64,000 nt of DNA, from positions 124,001 through 188,000 of the forward strand of contig JARKIF010000052.1 of assembly GCA_029378245.1 (NCBI GenBank), written 5' to 3'. The translations under genes were made by a program, and so were the position numbers. The notes below the pieces were generated by a model. It had not been told where the DNA came from. It saw nothing but the letters and a program-made list of their open reading frames with translations, and did no database searches. This document shows positions 55,417 to 64,000 of the stretch, in pieces. Position 1 is the stretch's first letter. Every line of letters begins with the position of its first letter. The stretch is from Roridomyces roridus (lineage: Eukaryota; Basidiomycota; Agaricomycetes; Agaricales; Mycenaceae).

Positions 55417-57413
55417 TCACGCCAAAGTCCAAACCATCCCTACAATCATACTCCCCAGCACCGCACTGGCCCCAACCAATAAATCCATCGCCCCACGCCC
55501 GGCATTGGTATTGGTATTACTGCTTCCACCGGCACTCTTCCCCACCCCTGAACTCCCCGTCGGTGGAACGGGAACCAACACTGGCGGCGCCCTAGGTGTA
55601 AAGACGGCCGACGGACTGGGTATACAAGATTTGACAGCAGCAGCCACGCCGTTGTACCCTGCGTTCGTGTTCACAGTCGCGTTGCCGTTGAACCCGCAGG
55701 CGGCGGGAATGCGTTGGCTCTGTTCGTAGTATTGGGTGAATACGTAGGAGAGCTTGATTGCTGTAAACGGGTTGGTTTGACTTGAAATGGGCAAGCAGAC
55801 AACGCACTGGGATCACACATCCCGATATCTCCGTACACACCCGCCGCTCCGTCGGCCGAGATATCGGCGCACGACCCGCCGTTCTGGATCAGCAATCCAC
55901 ACGCAATGCCCGTAAGGTCTCCGACGATGTCCGTATAATCCGGCGTCGAGGGTGTAAACACACAGCTCAGCGCGTTCGCGAGACAGCCACATGCCGCGTC
56001 GTCAGGCGTCGGTGGGAGTGTGTTGGACACGGGCCACGACGAGGGCGTCGCTTGTGGGCATGCAGAGGGTTGGACATTGCTCACAGAAGTCTTGGTTGGC
56101 GTCTTGACAAACGTGACCGCGTTGTACTGTGCCGCGAGGTTGTCAAACTCGGTTGTGGTGACAAAACTGGAGTTGTCGGAAGAGGGCGTCATGAGTCCAA
56201 AGTTCTTGCCTTTGCTTGTGTCCGGGAAGTAGCTGAAGGCAAGGCCGCCTGACCAGACGTCGGTCATATTAGAACTGGGGGTTGGTTTGAAACAGGACAA
56301 TGATGTCAAGTCAAGTTGGACGCACTCGAACATGACGGGCACTTCTGTCCACACACGTGGATTGGGATTGCAGTTTTCGCTGCCGAATTCTGAGAAATAT
56401 GCAGCAATGTCATAGTTGGCAAATCGGGCGTTGAGGTTATTGAATGTTGTGACTGTGTCGTTGCCACACCACTCGCTGTCGGAGGGATTAGTTGCGCAGT
56501 ATTAGAGAGATATACAAGCACGCACTAATTGTTGAGCCCATACAGGTCGAGTGAAGCAGTCGCAGAGTCTGCCGAACGATCGCAAGCCAAATAATCCGCA
56601 GTATTGTCGACAAAATCGGCACCACCGTCAATGGCAGCATAGGCCACCAGAGAGGAGGACGATATCGAGTTCCTGGACACTTGAAATCAATCTCTTCACA
56701 TAAGACAAGAAACTCACAAGTAGGCCCTGATATCTCTAGCGGCCGCCATAATAAAGGGTGCAGACTGTGTTGCATCCGACTTGATAACTTCGTTGCCAAT
56801 GTTGTACGCCAGAACGTTGTCGTATTTTTCAAAGGTGTCGATGGTTCTGAGATACTTGAAAACGGGTCACAAGCCGTTCGCAAAATGAATGTGAAAGCAA
56901 ACCTGGTCGAGACCGTTTGTTCCCCAGGCAGGCTGGGTTGTATCAATCGAGCCATTGAGTGGTAGGGTCAAGTCAAGGCTATATCTCGACATTGAAGTTC
57001 AGTCGTTTGAGCAGAGTGAGAGGAAACAAACATGACATAGATCCCAGCATCGCTCAAAGTGCTCATACACGAGTCATGATCCAGCGATGAGTTGGCAAAG
57101 TACGACCGAATGGCGTTGATTCCCAGCTTTTGGAAGAACTCGACGTCTCGCGTGCATGAAGGCCCATCCGCGAGGTTGTCCACGACTGAGAAATGAGAAA
57201 ATGAGAACTAGGCCAGTGCCAGAGGATTAAACCCTTACAACTGGTCCCTGGGACGACGGGATGCTGAGTCTGGTAAGCGACCCCCTTGATGAAGAACCTA
57301 TCGCCGTCCTCCGTATACAGGTACTTGCCGGTGCGCGAGACCTTGGGAAGCGCCGTAACCGCTGCGGAGGCAAGTAGCAGTAGTGGCACCGCGAGTCTCA
57401 GAAGGCTGAACAT
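55417..57413 (-). CDS. GH72 1,3-beta-glucanosyltransferase with X8/CBM43, GPI-anchored
   Basis: Start at ATG 57413 (MFSLLRLAVPLLLLASAAVTA, a signal peptide). Several exons encode about 540 aa. The GH72 catalytic domain shows IKGVAYQ, INAIRSYFANSSLDHDSCM, NIGNEVI (acid/base Glu) and YFSEFG (nucleophile Glu). It is followed by a Cys-rich X8/CBM43 domain (ACGCLANALSCVF, IACGLLIQNGGSCADIS, YGDIGMCDPS). A Ser/Thr/Pro-rich stretch and a hydrophobic end (GASAVLGSMIVGMVWTLA) form a GPI-anchor signal. The family (Gas1/Gel) elongates and branches beta-1,3-glucan at the cell surface. Both catalytic Glu are present, so an active wall-remodelling enzyme is expected. Confidence 0.9.
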
Positions 57414-57783
57414 CGCCAGCGGGAGAGGGAGGTCGATGGCTTTAAGAAGGCCCTGCAAATGTCAGGAAAACGCGGGCAGACGATCCCGAATCTTGACGGG
57501 CATCAAATTTCTCATTCAATTTCCGTCAGACTGTAGAGATAAGGAGATATTCTCGGAATGAAAGGTATTGAAATCCCGCCGGCGAGTCAGGGAACCTGTT
57601 ATTAACCAATACAGCCGTGGACCAGAGTTAGTCCAAATCATGATGGCCAGAGAGTCGGGATGCCCTCATGGCCGATGTGCTCGCTTGTGCTCGCCGTTCG
57701 TAGCGGAAGATACCCGGTGTCGAAAGCGCCTAAAGTTGAAGCAAGAGGCAGAGTTGTAAAAATGCCTGTAAGATGCAGGCAAT

Positions 57784-58800
57784 CAGCAGGCTCGAGATCG
57801 AAAAAAAATCGCCGGTTTGTATCTGCGAATTACCCATCCTCGATTCGAACGAAGAGCTTTGAACTAGACAGTTCAGACTCGGATACACGGAACTGAGCGC
57901 TTGCAGCCAGCTTCAGTATTAACTGCCAGGGTACGGCCTAGAATTATTTGAGCAAGACGGGAGACTTCTGAAAAGCCTCGCTCTCACCTCTGAATAGGCT
58001 CCTGAAGATGCAACGCCCAGAACGCCAGCAAGCATTTCACTGTGCGGGTTGCCAAAAAAACTATCGGTTTGTCCTCATATTACCCGTCCTCGATTCGAAC
58101 GAGGAGCTTTGAACTAGACACAGTCCAGACTCGGATACACGGAACTGAGCGGTAGCAGCCAGCTTCAGTATTACATAGCTCCCAGGATACGACCTGGAAT
58201 TATTTGAGCAAGACGTGAGACTTGCGGAAAGCCTCGCTCTCACCTCCCTGAATAGGTTCCTGCAGATGCACAACGCCCAGAACGCCAGCAAGCATTTCAC
58301 TGTGCGGGTTGCCAAAAAAAACTATCGGTTTGTCCTCATATTACCCGTCCTCGATTCGAACGAGGAGCTTTGAACTAGACACAGTCAAGACTCGGATACA
58401 CGGAACTGAGCGGTAGCAGCCAGCTTCAGTATTACATAGCTCCCAGGATACGACCTGGAATTATTTGAGCAAGACGTGAGACTTGCGGAAAGCCTCGCTC
58501 TCACCTCCCAGAATAGGCTCCTGCAGATGCACACCGCCCAGAACGCCAGCAAGCATTTCACTGCGCGATTTGCCAAAAAAAAGGAGTGGATTAGTACCCT
58601 CTTATTACCCGTTCTCGATTCGAACGAGGAGGAGCTTTGTCATGACGCAATCAATATTCACGGGAGCAGTAGCCAGCCAGTGCTACCTGTAGGCTGCCAG
58701 GGCACGACCTGGAATTATTTGAGCTGCGACAACACGAGAGGCTTGCGGAAAGACTTGCTCACAATCAGAACAGGCTTTTACGGATGATGAACGCCCAGAA
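57784..58800 (-). repeat. Tandem array of four ~260 bp tRNA-like units
   Basis: Four head-to-tail units can be lined up by the palindromic TCCTCGATTCGAACGAGGA block (TTCGAA at 57844, 58094, 58355, 58621; spacing 250, 261, 266). Each unit has, on the minus strand, a T-arm-like stem-loop with loop TTCGAAT, then 34-39 nt later a run of 7-8 T. Three units also carry GCTCAGTTCC about 50 nt before the T-arm, like a tRNA A box. In unit 1 a 6 bp stem (TGAACT/AGTTCA) lies between them. The acceptor stem does not pair. These are probably tRNA-derived sequences with Pol III-type promoter and terminator signals. Confidence 0.65.
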
Positions 58801-59779
58801 CGCCGGAGAGAGCAGCCCACTGTGCGAGTCCACGCCTTCTGAATCTCCGAGTGCACGCCTAATACCGTACCATTCCCGGGCCCTGCGTCTTCCACAGCCC
58901 GATCGTCCGCGGGGGACCTGCAACGTAGTAACAGTTCAGAGCCGGCGTAATCCTCGGGTAGCGCGAGCTACTAGTCCTCGGCGCGGACTGAGCACACCTG
59001 TTCCTGGCTTAAAAGATACCGACCGTCCAGAGAGCCCCGTTGCCTGGCAGCTCACGTTCCGAGTCGAGTACCGTAACGATTTGCAATAAGTACCTACCCT
59101 GACTCCCAGTCGGACCTGCCACCAGGTAGAAGAAGAGGTAGTTCCATGGATTCAAAGCCCGTCCAGATTCCAGAGAATCACAGCCAGAACAATCCCATAG
59201 AGCCAGAGCATCGGAAGAAGAACAGATTTCACTCCAAAGTTATTCCAAGGTGCTGCTGCGGCGCTAGGATGCCGTCTTCGAACGGCCATATACGCCCGCT
59301 CACAGACTCCGGATTCACGATGATGACCGTACGTCTGTGGAAGAGGATTGTCGCCCGTTCAAGGAAAAGCCGAAGGACAGAGGCCCAGAACATGGAGCAC
59401 AAGAAGACGCCGCCGGCCGGGCCCATGATGACGACCCTGGGGGGACAAGGACGCACAAGCATCCACCTCGTGAAGTGTAAACGCTGGGAAGTACATCCGA
59501 TTCCGAGGTGCGCAGCATTTCAAGCATGAGAGAGAGAAAACAAGCCCGCCATCACAAGTCGACGTCATAAAAAAGCGATTGCAGACACGTAAAGACAGGA
59601 AAATAGAGAATGTACTGTAAATAGGGCAGGTAGGCGTAGCAAATGTACGTCTGGGGGTAGGTAGGCAGGGTAGATCCTTGGTCCATGGCAGCATAATTAA
59701 GAAAAAGTACTCATCCCCATACACACAACAGCTTGATCATACTACAAAACAGTGCACAAAAGCCGAGGCAAGGCAGTGT
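58801..59779. other. No firmly supported gene; possible exons on minus strand
   Basis: Minus-strand frames around 59130-59460 encode hydrophobic stretches (GPAGGVFLCSMFWASVLRL, and further on NPWNYLFFYLVAGPTG). They could be exons of a small membrane protein, but I could not build a consistent start, splice set or family match. Confidence 0.25.
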
Positions 59780-61556
59780 TCAGAGTACAAAGGCTGCGAT
59801 GGCGCCAAAGGCAGCGAGGGCAGCGGCGCTACCGACCTGGACGCGCGAGGCGGCGCCAGTCTTGGCCGGGGCGTTGGCAGAGGAAGAACCTGAGCTTGTC
59901 GGGGCGCCGATGGAATTGGAGGCGGTACCCTTGAAGAAAGGAAACGGGTTAGTATGATGGGGAGAAGGGCGCGAGGATGATAAGAGAGAGGGTGGAAAGA
60001 AAGAAGAGATGCCGCTACACAGGGGTCGAAGGTCTGACAGAGCCTCGGTGCGCAAGCCCTAAGAGCAGCTCGTGGGCTGGAAGAGAACGCTCGTGTCTCC
60101 ATCTCAGACGAGACACGCATGGGGAACCCTCGACATATCCCAGCCGACGTTAACGATGCTAGACATCTTTGTCATCACGAAGACACGCTGGCAGCGCCCA
60201 CACATAATCCCGCCAGCGCAAGACCGGCTGTGTGCAGTGCTCTTCCCCGACAAGGCACCCCCTACGCGTCTCGAGTGACTGTCACCTGGCCCTCGCATCG
60301 CGGGTCTTGACGATCACTGGAGCGGGGATATCCCCCGCTCGCGCCAACGCGTAAGGACAAGGAGCACCACAGGGAGGTCAGGACAAGGCCGAGATCGACG
60401 GGCTTTGTCACCTCATCCCTGGAGCCACGCCCATCATCTCCCCGTGTCTCCCAATGGCACATGGTGACGAAAGAAAACTAGCCAACTCACCTTCGAAACA
60501 GTCGCACTACCGGTGTCCGTCGGCGTTGCAGCAGCAAGCGGGTAGCCGGATGCCAGAGGCTTGATCTCGAATGGGTCCGACACGGCGAAGATCTGGCAAG
60601 GTGGTAAGTCAAATCTCATCGTAAACCGAGGCGGAGGGTGCGAAGGAGCGTGAAGGGAGGGGACGGCGGGGTAGTGACGACTGGAAGGGAAAGGCAAGCA
60701 AGAGACGCAGACGTACATCAGACGCATTGTTGATATTGGTCAAGACGATGGTGTAGCCAGTGCCGACGGGTTGCGTCTGGAGGTTGGCACCGATACCCTG
60801 AGCGCAGTTGAAGTTCTGCTCGACTGCGATCCTATGACATGCTCGTGAGAAACGGTAAAAAGGAGGGAGGCAATAGACGCACAACGGGGTGATGGCGGTC
60901 TCGAGCGCGACGTTCGTGTTGTTGATCCACACGGTGAATTGAGCAGCCGTCGAGTCAGCCTCGCCACAGGTCCAGATGAGGTTGTTGGGCTGGCCCTGGA
61001 CTGCAAGAGAGAGTTAGCGAGAGATCGGAAAGGAGGACAAGAAGGGAGGCAGGGGCGCCGGCCGGAGCATACGCGCAGCTACTGCGCTTTGCCAGCCATG
61101 GGGAAGACATCGTCGGGGAGTATGCAGGAGCATGCAAAGATAGCATAAGCGCCCGAAATGCAGCCACGAGGGCGGGAGGGCATCGTATAGCCACTGACGC
61201 CACGAGAAGAAACTTTTCTCGGTAGGCGCCCTCGAGAAAGTACAAGGATGACGACCACTCGGGGACGAAGACTGTCCACGTCGAGCTCCGAAGTAAGGCC
61301 GTCGACACGAAGAGCGGCCGCAAGACATTCGCAGTGTGTCAGCCAGGAGAGGCATGCCACGACGTCTGCGAGCCCCGACCGTCACAGAGAAGGCCACAGG
61401 AGGGCAGAAAGAGGTAGAATGGGGGGACTCACGCCACCATAGGTTGTCACCACCGGGGACGAGGATCTTGAGGCCGTGGGCGGAGAAGTCGGCAGAGGCG
61501 GAGCCAACGAGGGAGGTGAGAGCGACGGCGAGGGTAGCAAAGGTGTAGGATAGCAT
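59780..61556 (-). CDS. GPI-anchored Kre9/Knh1-like cell-wall protein with long introns
   Basis: Five exons encode about 200 aa: 61556 to about 61432; about 61000-60895; about 60835-60723; about 60598-60492; 59929-59780. A signal peptide (MLSYTFATLAVALTSLVGSASA) is followed by LKILVPGGDNLWW, QGQPNNLIWTCGEADSTAAQFTVWINN and GYTIVLTNINNASD. This is the beta-sandwich pattern of the Kre9/Knh1-type N-terminal domain in small basidiomycete GPI proteins. The Ser/Thr-rich tail ends in a hydrophobic GPI signal (SAAALAAFGAIAAFVL). Introns 1 and 4 are about 430 and 560 nt, ten times the local norm, yet have normal branch points (CTAAC; TACTAAC at about 59951-59957). It likely resides in the wall or outer membrane. 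Confidence 0.7.
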
Positions 61557-61754
61557 TTTTGAGGAGGAGAGGGAGGGGATTGGGGAGACGAGGAAAAAGA
61601 AGACGACAAGGCCGTTCGGGCTTAGTTTGCCGGCCGAGGTGTCATGTGCCACCCGAGGTTGCTGTCGCCCATTTCACATTTACGACGCCGACGACGAGTG
61701 CGTGGCAAATTCATATCAAGATGTGCATTAAATTCTTGCTAGACGTCCTGAATC

Positions 61755-62265
61755 ATGTCTGAAGCAGCTGAGCCCAAGAGCGACGACCTGCTGAACACCG
61801 TGCAAACTGCCCTCACCCGATACCTGACCTCCTCCCCGCTCTACGACCTCCTCCTGTCTACGCTAGAGCTCGTATCCGCCTCCCCCGACCGTGTGACCCT
61901 CAAGCTCATCGTCCTCCCTGTCCACGTCAACTCCAAAGCAGGTAAATGAACACAATACCAATTGAGCTCAATTGCGCTATAACAAACAAATGCAAGTCCT
62001 GCACGGCTCCCTCTCAGCCTCCCTCGTCGACCTCGTCGCAGGACTCGCCATCACCGCCGCCGGCAGCCCAAAGACCGGCCTCTCCACAGATCTACATGTC
62101 TCCTTTGCCGGCGCCGCAAAGGAGGGCGACACTCTCTGGATCGACGGCTTTGCGGAGCGCGTGGGGGCGACTTTGGCGTACACGCGTGTGCGGATTGAGA
62201 AGGAGACGCAGAACGGAGGGAGGGCGCTCGTTGCGACGGGCAGCCATACCAAGTATGTAAAATGA
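61755..62265 (+). CDS. Hotdog-fold acyl-CoA thioesterase (THEM2/ACOT13-like)
   Basis: Two exons (61755-61940 and about 61995-62265) joined by a GT..AG intron give about 152 aa. The second exon holds the PaaI/THEM2-type hotdog core: LHGSLSASLVDLVAGLAI (the central helix; family members often have HGG..A..D), TGLSTDLHVSFAGAAKEGDTL and RVGATLAYTRVRI, ending in GSHTKYVK. Here Gly-Gly becomes Gly-Ser, while the Asp of LVDLVAG is in the catalytic position. It should hydrolyse acyl-CoA in cytosol or mitochondria. It is divergent from the GPI-protein gene, with 198 nt between the two starts. Confidence 0.85.
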
Positions 62266-62659
62266 AGTAGGTGCCAGTCTTTGGCTTTTGTGTGGAGGCT
62301 GATTTTTCGTAAGGTTCTGGAGCTATATGTATGAACTTCAGTAGCATCAAGACTGAAAGACTCAGAGTCCCGCCGAGTCAGTGCATTCACTTTCGGCTCG
62401 TTCCCGTTCACTCCGGGATCGAGACCATACATGAAGGCAATTGGCGTTCTTTTGTGGAACCAATGCGCGACTCGATTCATCTTGAGGCTCTGATGCCCTT
62501 CTTTTACAGGATAATAAGGACACCGATGGACACGCTGGTCTGTGTACATACTTTCAAGTTCCCGCAGGTCATTCGTTCGATTCGAGACTCCCCGGTATGC
62601 AAAGGAAGGTGTAAGGCCATATTTTTGCACAACAAACGGAGTTGTTTCTTAGATAATCC

Positions 62660-62685
62660 ACACACACACACTCTCTCTCTCTCTT
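62660..62685 (+). repeat. (CA)n/(CT)n microsatellite
   Basis: CACACACA followed directly by CTCTCTCT. Confidence 0.8.
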
Positions 62686-62828
62686 AGCTGTTGATGCATG
62701 GAGTGTGCCCCCAAGTCTATGATTTCACGCCGAGTTCCTCTTCGAGACTGGTCATGGACATGCAACCATTTTATTTCTACCACTCTGGTACGGGATCCAG
62801 CTTTGTTACTTCACCCCGGCTCCAGTAT

Positions 62829-62992
62829 GTAGCCCAATTCATGTGTGCACTGTGAAAGGAAGTGTGCAGCGGACTTCTAACGTTCAACTTCAAACCGTCT
62901 GAGTTGTGTACTCGTTCGATTCGGGTGCTACCCTTGGCAGTGCGACGGAAAATTGTTGTTCCCTTTTTTTCGAATTTTTCACGGTCCGCGTG
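62829..62992 (+). repeat. Direct repeat, copy 1
   Basis: Resembles 63845-64000 over about 160 nt. Both copies contain CTCGTTCGATTCGGGT, a T-arm-like core, followed by a run of T (CCCTTTTTTT) about 45 nt later. Confidence 0.8.
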
Positions 62993-63844
62993 TGGTCCGC
63001 GTCCTCCTGCTCCTCACTCGGCGGAGGTCTGCCGACATGCCGCGTGCAGAGTTGAGGAGGAACTCAAGTACAGATGTGAAAAGGACCCCTGGCAATGCCA
63101 ACGGAACTTTGATCAGGAAATTCCAGGATTTGGGAGCTTTTTGTCCGGACATCAAAATTTTCCCACGCTTTCCGAGGTGTGCAAAACGACTTTCTCGCCA
63201 AACCGAGCAACTTTTAAAGAAAATTGCTCAAGAATTTGCCCAAAATTTGTCCGGACATGCGATCAAAGTTCGTTCGGCATTGCCAGGGGTCCTATGTGAA
63301 ACCAACGTCCAAATGAAACCCCCTCACTGCTACACAGCCATCGAGATATAGGTGCGCTGCCAGCGGACCTGTCACCTCGCGGCAAGTGTAACGTTCTCCT
63401 TCGATTCGAGGCGGAACATATCCACCAAGTGGACCCCCTTTTTTCGCTGTCTGCTTGACTGCCTTGTTTCTCTTGTCGCTCTTGAGTCGCTCTCAAGAAT
63501 GCGTAGAAACAGTGTTGGATTTCAAGTCCGAGGGGACAATTTAATAGCAGGGAACCCGTCGCAAACGCGCGAGGGTCATGAATTCGAGCCGAGCCTTATA
63601 TACTGTACAAAAGGGCTTATGTAACTAACTACGGAGCCTGCGCCGCAGCCTTCAAGAGAAATCTATGGAGAAACCACGGAGAAACACGGTCACTTAAATA
63701 TTATCTAGATCAACTGCGGCGCGCGCAGCTTGTACCTCCAACAAACAGAACACGCCGAATTCGTAAACAAGGCTTGGAGCTCCCGAACCCCGCTGGTACG
63801 TGACCCAGCTTTTTTGAACAGCGAGCTGCGAAACTTACTCACTG

Positions 63845-64000
63845 TAGGCCAATTCATCTCTCCCCTGTGGAGGAAGCATGCAGCAGACTTCAAAGCTTCA
63901 ACTTCAAACCATCTCAGTTATGTACTCGTTCGATTCGGGTACTACCCTTGGTATTGGGCGGAGATGGTTGTTCCCTTTTTTTCGAACTCTTTACGGCCCG
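63845..64000 (+). repeat. Direct repeat, copy 2 (runs off the window)
   Basis: Second copy of the element at 62829-62992, with roughly 80% identity judged by eye. It continues to the window edge. Confidence 0.8.

Larger units (their letters stand above)
62266..64000. other. No supported gene; repeats
   Basis: Frames of up to 145 codons overlap on both strands and are not conserved between the two repeat copies. Holds a CA/CT microsatellite at 62660-62685 and the two direct repeats listed separately. Confidence 0.4.

Noticed and set aside
58061..58576. Repeated minus-strand peptide frames beginning with Ala-Thr/Asn-Arg and containing KCLLAFWA
   Set aside because: The similarity is explained by tandem duplication of the unit; starts are non-ATG and the frames are broken in the first and last units.
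57784..58800. CRISPR-like array
   Set aside because: Units are about 260 bp without short unique spacers, and the DNA is eukaryotic.

Overview
The window looks like nuclear DNA of an agaricomycete (mushroom-forming basidiomycete, white-rot or litter-decay type). Genes are split by many introns of about 48-60 nt with GT..AG ends and CTAAC-like branch points. Several promoters carry a TATAAA box 25-100 nt ahead of the ATG. The protein families are typical of Agaricomycetes: coiled-coil F-box proteins, DUF6699 and DUF7330 families, dye-decolorizing peroxidases (DyP), laccase, and Gas1-type glucanosyltransferase. All gene models were spliced by eye; splice sites marked uncertain are so.

Layout. 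1-7.35 kb: a partial exon, a DUF7330-like membrane protein, an intact F-box/LRR-like protein and a second F-box gene broken where its F-box should be. 7.63-13.4 kb: left arm of a large inverted duplication (decayed Ran1-like kinase, DUF6699 gene, twin-ATPase ABC protein, histone H4). 15-17.2 kb: DyP1. 17.8-23.5 kb: ABCC/MRP-type exporter. 24.4-27.1 kb: laccase-like multicopper oxidase that has lost three trinuclear-copper histidines. 27.3-28.6 kb: unknown acidic protein. 29.5-31.3 kb: DyP2. 33.4-36.1 kb: MLKL-like four-helix-bundle protein with a kinase-like segment. 38.5-39.1 kb: Ser/Pro-rich protein. 44.8-46.8 kb: DyP3. 48.3-54.3 kb: right arm of the inverted duplication (H4, ABC protein, DUF6699, intact kinase). 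55.4-57.4 kb: GH72 glucanosyltransferase. 57.8-58.8 kb: tandem repeat of tRNA-like elements. 59.8-61.6 kb: GPI-anchored Kre9/Knh1-like protein with two long introns. 61.8-62.3 kb: hotdog thioesterase. The last 1.7 kb holds a direct repeat.

How it fits together. The 35 kb between the inverted arms is an oxidative/detoxification neighbourhood: three secreted heme peroxidases, one laccase-fold protein and a full-length drug-type exporter, with a candidate cell-death/immunity protein beside them. The two arms are almost identical in their cores but diverged at both ends, which suggests continuing gene conversion. Recombination between them could invert the peroxidase segment. The most unusual single gene is the laccase-like protein. 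Its frame, introns, signal peptide and type-1 copper site are intact, while the first copper motif reads Asp-Phe-Asp in place of His-Trp-His.
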